This document shows, in pieces, positions 1 to 9,000 of a DNA stretch of 64,000 bases. The notes under the pieces are model-generated. The model was not told the origin of the DNA, searched no databases, and was given only the letters and a program-made list of their open reading frames with translations. A program made the position numbers and the translations under genes. The first letter of the stretch is position 1, and each line of letters starts with the position of its first letter. This DNA comes from a bacterium (lineage in GTDB: Bacteria; Elusimicrobiota; Elusimicrobia; UBA1565; UBA9628), in NCBI GenBank assembly GCA_021822495.1, contig JAKAQO010000007.1:1-64000 (forward strand). The letters are read 5' to 3'.

Positions 1-3000
1 TAAAGCCGGTTTCATTGGATGAGTTGAGATCGTGTCGGTAATGGGGCTTAAAGGCGGGCGGCGGGGAGCCGGGCGGAAAGCCGAAGCTTGTGGGATCGTA
101 GGAGAAAAGGCCGTAAAGGGGATTGGTTCCGCGCTGACCGGAGCACAGAGGCGGAGGTCCCCAACCCGGCCCCGCGACTCCGGGTCCGCACAGGGGCGGC
201 GAGACGCCCGGGGCGATAAAGCCGACGGCCGCGCCAAGGCCCGGAAATCCGCCGCCACCTCCAGCCGCGCCGCCCGAGGATCCAGGTACTCCGGTCGTTC
301 CGCCGCAACCTTGCCCCGCGATAATAGAGGTTCCCGGCCCGCCGCCATTGATCGGCGTACCGTAAGCGCAGGTATAGGAATATTGCGGCGTGACCGAGGC
401 ATTGTGACAGCTGGCATGGAGAAGCGTAATCTTGACGGGGACCATGACGGTTTGACCCGCCTTGAGCTCCGAGATCGTGTCTTGAGCGAGTTCGACAGTG
501 AGGGCGGGGTCGGGATCAGAGGGCGTTAGATTGACATTAAAAGCCGAGACCAGGCCCTTATTAGTCACGGTGAGCTGGGTATAGAGAACCTGTCCCCCCG
601 TCATGTCCAGATTGATCGTCGGCGGGCTGATGACGACCGCCGGGGCCTGAACCTGGGTGAGGAAGGTGAGATTCAGAACGATATTGTACTGGTCCTGGAT
701 TGTGGTCGGGGTCACCGACCAGGTGTAGGTGACGGTCGCGGTCGGCAGAAGAGCCAGAATGTTATTGACGAGCCCGGGTTCGATGACGGCGGTTCCGGTC
801 TGGGGCAGGAATCCCTGGGCCTGGACGGTCCAGGAATAATTGCCGGAGGGAATATTCTGGAACTGGGCCAGGCCGTTGGAATCGGCGGAGGCGTTGAGGA
901 CAAAACCCGCGACGTCAAGGCTGGTCAAGGTGACCTTGGCTCCGGGGACGGGGACGCCTTGACCCTGGGCGTTTTTGGGCTCGTCGGCGTTAATCGCGCT
1001 GACGAGGACATTTCCGGTGAGAGAGGATGTGACGGCGATGGAGGCGGGAAGCGGGATGGGGGCGAAATTGGAGGAGAGAAAATTCAGGAGCGGGGCGAAA
1101 TTATAGGTTTGATTGGGAAGCCCCGCGGGCGGGCTGATGAGGAGAGAAAACGAGATATCGGCGCCGGGAGGGAGATTCCCGAGATTTGAGTTTCCGGCGA
1201 TGGTGATCCAGCTGGGGAGGGCCGAGGAGGATATCTCGACATCGTTCCAGGTCTGATATCCCACGTTTTGAACCGTGACGGCCTGGGTTCTTTGAGTCCC
1301 CCCCAAAAGCCCGATTTGGAAACTTTGCGGGGTCACTTGCGGGAAAATCTGGGCCGGGACGACCTGGATGGAGAGGATCATCGTGCGCGTAAAGCCGTGG
1401 GCCTCGGCGATCTCAAGGGCGATGGTTTCCGGGGCGGCGGTTGAGGCCGAAGGCGGGGCGAAAAGGTTCAAGGCCAGGGTGGTTTGAGCCCCTGCCGCGA
1501 GCGTCGTCGGCAAGGTTGAGGGGTTGAGGCTTAAGGCCACGCCGGAACCCGATAAGGCCGCGCTTGAAAAGAGAAGCCCCGTCACGGCGGTTTCGCCGGT
1601 ATTGGTCAAATTGACGGAGACGGGGAGGGTTTGTCCCTGGGCGATGACGGCGGTAAAGGTGGAATACTGGAGCTGAAGCCCGACGATGGTAAAAGAGGAG
1701 GAGATGGGGGCGGAATTAATCGAGGGCGCGGCGGCCCAGAGGTCATAGATTCCGGCCTCATTGGGCAGGGGATAAAAGAAAGTGGAGTAGGTCCCGGTGG
1801 AATTGGTCGCGGCCGAGAGGTTGCGGGTAAAGCCGTTTGAGACGATGTTGACCGAGACGGGGGCGTTGGGGACGGGAAAGCCCGAGGAGGGGTCGAGGGC
1901 TTGCCCCGAGAGCGGGATGACCGTTCCCTGGTCATAGACGGAGCTTGAGGCGAAAACGGTGACGTTGTAGGGCGGCGGGACGGCGACAGCCAGCGCGCTG
2001 GAGCTGACAAAGACCTCGTTTTGGGCGAGGGTCGTTCCAGGAAGGGAGCCGTCGAGATTGTAATAGGGCGTCGAGAACGAGACCGTCAGGTTCGCGTTTT
2101 GCAAGAGATTGGGAATGGAAAGGGAGATGGGGTCCAGCATGACGCTTTGTCCCGGCGGGACGCGGACAAAGAAGACTTGGGCGCCGCCCAAGATTGTTGA
2201 GACGGCCTGATTGTCGGTTTGCAAAATCCCGTTTTCGGACAGAAGCTCTCCCTGGGGCGCGGCGAGTTGGGCGGAGACGTTGGAGACGGCGGCGAAAGTC
2301 GAGTTGAGGACCTGGGCCGAGAGAATATCCATGGGGGCCGAGCCCCGGTTATGAATTTTGACTCCGACGGGGCTAAGCGAGTTTTCAAGGAGGGTTCCCG
2401 GGAAGGCCGAGACGACGGGAAGGGCCGGGTTTTGAGCGCTCATTGGAAAATCGCCGGCCAAAGTCAGTGAGGCGCCGGGGGTGGTCGGAACTTGGGCGGC
2501 GACATGGAGGTTGGACGCGGCGGCAAAGGAGTTGGGAGTCGCGATGACGCCGAGGAGATTTCCGCTTTGTCCGGCCAAGACGGAGACGGGTGGGGCGGTG
2601 GAGGAAACGACCGCGCCGTTTGCGTCGGTGACGGTGAGGAGGGTCGGGCCGATGTTCAAGGTTTGGGTGGATGAATTTTGAACGCTGGGCGAGAGTTGGT
2701 CGAAAAATCCGCGCGTGAGGGTGATGGGCTGATAACTTAAAGAGACGTTGGGAATTGAGACGCTCGCGGGCGGCCCCTCGACGCCGTTTTGGTCTATGGC
2801 GGTGACTTGATAGAGATGCGGTCCCGAGAGGAAATTGGGGTCGCCGAAAATCGTCGCGGTAAAGAGGGTGGATGAGAGGCGCGTTCCGTCTTTATAGACG
2901 CGGTATCCGGCGATATCGGGTTCCGGACTTTGCCAGGCGAGAGAGACCGCGCCGTTTTCAACCGTCGCCGCGAGATTTAATGGAGAAGCGGGTCCGATCT

Positions 3001-6000
3001 CGAAGGTAAAGGAGAGGGCGGCTGTTGAGATGTTTCCGGCGGCGTCGGTCGCGGTTCCGGAGAGAATATAAAAGCCGTTTCTTGAAATAGGTTCGCCCGA
3101 AGAATAGGGTTGGCTGGTATTTAAGGTCTGATTGATTAAGACAAATTCGGAGGTTCCGGGGTGAAGATCGAAGACGGTGATGGCGATGGAGAGAGGCGAG
3201 GTCGAGCGGACAAAGGCCCCGTTTTGGACTTGCGAAAAACTGATGGTCGGAGAGGTCAGATCGATGGCAAAAGAGGCGGTGGAGCTTGAGAGGTGGCCGG
3301 CCAGGTTTTGGGCCGAGACCGAGAAAACGTAATTTCCCTCGGCGGAAACGGTCGAACCGGCGATAAACGGCGCGCCGTTGAGGAGGGTTTGGACGGAAGA
3401 AGTGTTGAGGGCCAAATCGAAGATGGAGTCGTCGGGATTGACGGGGTGATTATAGACTCCGCCGTTTGAAACGCCGGTCAGCGTAATTTGAGGCGCGCCC
3501 TGGGCGAAGAGAAAGGCGGTCGTGGTCGAGGGCGCGCTTTCATTTCCGGCGGCGTCCAAAGCGGTGACGCCGTAATAATAGAAGGCGTCTTCCGAAGGCG
3601 AATCGACATAAGGCGAGGCGGCGTTTTGGGCCAAGAGATGCCCGGCCAGGGACTGGAGCGGAGAAGTCGAGCGGTAGAGATTGAAGCTCGCGGTATCGGT
3701 CGAGGCCTCAAGCCAGCTGATGACGGGTTGGCCTAGGGAGTTCGAGCTGACGGAGACATTAATGGGCGGGCTTGGCGGAACGGCTTCGGCCGTCGCCTGG
3801 GCCGTGTTGGAAAGGGGACCCTCGTTTCCGGCGGCGTCCACCGCGGCGACCTGATAGGAATGCGTTCCCACCCCCGGCGAGTCGAGGTAATTTCCGGTTC
3901 CGTCCGGCGCGGGAAAGACCTCGGTTGAAATTTCGACCGAGTCCCGATAGACGAGATAAAAATCCGGAACGCCGCTGAGGGGCTTTGACCAGGAAAGAGA
4001 GATTCGGCCCAGGGGTTCGGGATTAGCCCTGAGGCTTAAGGGCGCTTCGGGAGGAACGGCGTCGATGATAAAGGCGGTGGTCCCGCCGGATAAAGTCGAG
4101 CTTAGGTTTCCGAAACGGTCTTGAGCGGAATAGGAGAAAACCGCGAGACCGGAAGGGGTTTGAGTCGTGATGGCGAGAGAAGCCGACCAGTTTTGGCCGT
4201 TTAAAGTCGCGGTTTCGGTCAGGACAATCGGAATGGAGGCGCTGGAGACAAGGATCGCGAGGGCCGGAGTCGAGACGGCGGGCTCGTCCAAGGAAAGGGC
4301 GATTCCCAAGCTTCCGAGTCCAACGGGCGAATTTTTGGAGAGGGTCATCGTTCCGATGGGGCCGATGGTTCTAAGGAGGATGGTTGAAGAGCTCAAGGCC
4401 GTTCCGACATTTCCAGCCAAATCGGTTCCCTGCCAGGCGAAATTAGCCGTTCCCGAATTCATCGAGCTTGTGACGCTCATCGTGGCCTGCCAGAGGGTGT
4501 CGGTTAGCGGGGCGAGACTCAGGGGAACGGTGGGGCCGCCGGAGGGAGTCAGGGTCAGGGTTGGGACCTCGGAGAGGATGTCGTCTACGAGGAGTTCAGG
4601 AAGATAAACGCCGGGGCCAATCGGCTGCGGGGTTGAGAAAATCACCTGGGCCGAGGGCGGAATGCGGTCGGTCAAGGCATAGGCGATGTTTGAGAGAACG
4701 CTTTCCCGTCCCAGGCCGTCGACCGCGGTGACGCCGTAATAATAGAGATCGTCTACGGCGGGAAGGTCCGTATAAGTGAAGGTCGAGAGATTTTCGGCCA
4801 AAAGAAAGGCGGCCGGAGCGGAGGAGGCTTCGATGAGATCGGAAGAATCAGTCGAGCGGTAGAGGCGATAAGAAAGGACTGGATCGAGGGAAGCGGGCTC
4901 CGACCATGCGAGATTGACTCCCCCTCCCGGGGCGGCGCCGGCCGACAAGGTTTCCGGGGCGGCGGGAACGCCGGTGGAGAAGACGCCGCTCACGGGCGAG
5001 GAAGGAGCGGAGAATCCGCGATTGTCGAAAGCCTGGGCGGTCAGGATGAGATTTCCCTCGAAGGGCAGGTCCGCGGGGCTCAACGACCAAAATCCCGAGG
5101 GGCCGACCGCGGCGGTCGAGAGGTCGAGATTATTGACCAGGACCTGGACGGTCGTCCCAAATTCGGCGTCTCCGTAGATGTTGAGGGTGGAAACGGCGGT
5201 GATAAATCCTTGAGGCGGAAAATTGATGACGGGAGGCGGCGGCGGAGCGTAGTTTAAAACGACGGCGACCGATGAGACGGCGGTATTTCCGGCATTATCC
5301 TCGGCTTCCGCCGATAGAACATAATTTCCGTCCGGGAAATCAGGGGTTTCCCAAAAGAAGGAATAGGGAGAAGCCGTTGCTGTCGCGAGGATGACGCCGT
5401 TGACGGAAAAGACGACCTGGGAGATTCCGCTCAAGGGGTCTAAGGCCTGGGCCGTGACGAAGAGCGGACGGGAGATCGAGGCGTTGGGCTGGGGCGTTGA
5501 AATCGAGATCAGCGGCGGGACGGGGTCATAGAGGAGAAGATTCGAGGGTCCCGAGAAATTTCCGGCGGCGTCGGAGGATTCAAGCAGGAAATAGTTTGCC
5601 GCATTGGTTGAGACGGAGACGACGAGGGTTTGGGTGGAACCGGCGGGCAAGGGAAGAAGGCCGGCGGCTAAATTAGGAACGGCATTGAAATTCAAGGAGT
5701 TGATGGGATTTGAGGATTCCTCAAGCTGATAAGCGGCGACGGAAGTGACATCGTCTGAGGGCGCGGTCCAGGCCAGGGTGATTTGGGAGCTTGCGGAATT
5801 GACCGCGTAGACGCGGAGATCCGTTACGGCATTGGGACCGGCGACGTCCAATAAAACCGAGACGATGTTTGAGGGCGGCCCGGCGACGCCGTTGGAATCG
5901 ACTCCCGCGACTTGGTAGTAATAAGTTCCCGATTGAAAGAGAAAGTCCTCATAAGCCGTCGTTGAAGTCGAGGCGACGAGGATAAAATTGGCGCTGGAAG

Positions 6001-9000
6001 AGAAAGCCCGGAAAATGTCGAAGGATGCCGCGGGAGTTCCCGAGGTTGCCGCCTGCCAGGAGAGGGCGATGAATTTTTGAGGTCCGTTGGAAACGGCGGT
6101 GAGATTCAAGGGAGCGTTGGGCGGCGGTAAAAGAGTTCTTATCGCGGCGGCGGGCGACGGGAGGGTCGCGATTTGCGCTCCATTACTCGCCTCGACGCGG
6201 AGGTAATAGGTCGTGTCCGGAAGGAGATTGAACAGGGCGGTCGTATTCTGGGTCAGGCCCGCCGAGAAGGGAATGGGGGTTGAGATGTTTTGGATGAAGT
6301 CGTCGGTTGAAAGATTGATTTGATAAAGGGTTCCATAGGGATTGCCTTGAGTATCCCAGGAGATGGAGAGGGCGACGGATGAGACAGCGATGGGAACGGG
6401 AGATGAGGGCGGAGCGGCCAGGGCGTAGGCGACTGAAGAGCAGCTCTCAAGCCCCGCGCCGAGAGCGTTGACCGCCGAGACGCAAATAAAGCTTGCCGCG
6501 CCGGTTGAAAGATTGACTTGAATAAAGGCGTTGGTTGAGACCGAAGCGAGAAATCCCTGGGTTGAGGAATAGATATTGTAGGAAAGGGCTCCCGTGGAGG
6601 CGTTCCAAGACCAGGCGATGGATGAAATTCCCAGGGCCGCGGAGGTAAAATTAGTCGGAGGCGGCGGCGGAGCGGGAAGGGTTTCGGTCGAGATGACGGC
6701 GGAAAAAGGCGAGGGATTATTATCGCCGTTAAAAGCCTCGACGCTTGCGTAATAGGTCGTGTTGGGCGAGAGAAATGAAAAGGAGGCGAAGGTCTGGGTT
6801 GAGACGGAGCCGGCAAAGAAATATCCCCCCGAGAAATTGTCGGTTGAAAGGGCCGCCTGATAGGTCGTCGAGCTGGGATTTGTGTTCGAGTTCCAGGAGA
6901 GAGTCAGGGTCGTGGAAGTCACGGAGATAAAGGTTGGATTTGAGGGAATGGCGGCGGCGGAGAAAATTGCCGGTCCGCAGCCCTCGGGGCTTTGGCCGAA
7001 CTGGTTTATGGCGATGACGCAGATTTGGCTCGGGGCGTTGGTCGAAAGCCCGACTTGGGTGAAGGAGTTTTGAGCCGTCTGTCCCAAAAGGACGCTCGTT
7101 CCCTCGTAAACGTCGTATCCGGAGGAAAATCCCGAGTTTTGCCAGTTCCAGGCGATGGAGGAAGTTCCGAGGGCGTATCCCTGGATGTTTTGCGGCGTTC
7201 CGGGCGGGACGGCGCCGTTGGGGCCCTGCCAGAAGAAACTCGCCGAACCCGCCAAGACGCTGGAACTGGGCTGGATGAGGCCCGAAAAATCCTCGGCTTG
7301 GGAGAAGATTTGATACTCATGCCCCGTCGTCAAAAAGCCGGAAAATCCTCCGAAATCGCCGTAGGGTTGGGAACTGGGAATGACGCCCTGTGTCCAGGAG
7401 GCGGCGTAGGGCGTGCCGGACAAGGACGCGAAGCCTTGAAAAAGCGGAATTGTCGTCGTGCTGATCCACTGCTGATTTTGGGCGTTCCACCAAAGATTTT
7501 CCGAGAGGTCCTGGGCGGCCAGTTCGACGTCTCCGACGCCGACATCGTCGGAGGCCGTTCCGGCGATGGAAGAGATTTGAGTCAAGGTCGAGCCCGATAT
7601 GAAGGACGCGACGGCGGAAGCGGGCGGGAGGGTATCGGGCGAGAGAGTCAAGTTGATATTGGGGACAGAAGTCGAGGCCGCGAGAAAAACGGGGGTGAAA
7701 TGGTTGTAGTCCCCGACGGGAGTTCCCGTGGACACGGGGCCTTGGCTGATGGTTCCGTCGACGGCGGCGATAAAATAGGTCGCGGGGGCGGCCAGGGTCA
7801 GGGAATAATTAAAACTGGTTCCCGAGGGCGCGGGACTGGTGGATATCCGCGCGGCGGATCCGAAAAAGGGGTTGGTCGAGGCGATGAGGCTCAAGGGCTC
7901 TCCGGCGAGAAATCCCGCCGAATCCGTAATGACGCCCGAAATTTGGCCGTATCCGGTCAAGGCGCAGGCGGCGGGGCCGGAGAAGCCGGCGAGAGGATTT
8001 CCCGGCTCAAAGAGGGTCGGAATATTTCCAAGGAGAACCCAGGGGTTGCCTGATGAGTCCAAGGCCACGCTGTCCGGCTCGAAATTAATTCCGTTGGCGA
8101 AAGCCTCCGGGTATCCCGAGATGAGATTTCCCGAGGGATCGTATTGCCAAAGAAGCGAGGCGGCGGAGGATTGTCCCGTCACCCACAAATCGCCGTAGGA
8201 GTCCAAGGCGATGGCTTCCCCCTCGTCTCCCAGACCGGCGGCGTCATGCCAGAGGTTTTGAGAGGTTTGAACTCCCGAGGCGTTATAGCTTAAGAGGGCC
8301 AGTTCCGGAACGAGACAAGCGGGGAAGGATTTTTGGGTGGCGATCCAGATTTGATTTTGAGCGGGGTTGACGGTCAGGCTGAGGTGGAAGTTATTGACGG
8401 ACTGATAAGCGTCAGTCCAGAAGACGGGAAATCCCGAGGAAAGAGCTCCCGAGGCGGAGTATTTCCAAAGGGCCATGTCGAGTTGGCCAGTGGCGGGATT
8501 CGAGCTGACGCCCGCGGTCCAGATATTTCCGGAAGGGTCGAGGGCGGCTTGAACGCCGCCGTCAAGCCCGCCTCCGCGCGAATAGGAGACGGGATATCCC
8601 GCCGCCAAAACCGCTTGCGGCAGGAATTTAAAGAGGTCCGCGCGGAAGGTGAAATTGGAGGAGGTCTCTTCCGCTGCGGGAACCCAAACGTTTCCGAAGG
8701 AATCCGCCGCGAGTTTTCCGGTAAAAATTTCGCTTCCCAGAGATGAAAAATAGGCGGAAGAAGCGATGGGGACGGAGTTGGAACTAAATTCCCAGATTCC
8801 CAGTCCTGATGCGGTTCCCGATGAAACTCCGCCGGAGACCCAGATGTTTCCCGAAGAGTCGAAGGCGGTTCCGAAGTTCGAGTTTCCCCCCGCGCCGGAA
8901 AGGGGCGACGATGAAATAAAGACGCCGGCGGAATTGTAGCGTTCAAGGCGGAAATTGATGGCATTGCCACTGGTCGTGTAGTCGTTGGCCACGTCCCAGA

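Noticed and set aside
6992-8053. 353-codon plus-strand frame and many other plus-strand frames across 1-10.9 kb
   Set aside because: They are antisense to the giant minus-strand frame, Gly/Arg-rich without domains, and arise from its high GC content.
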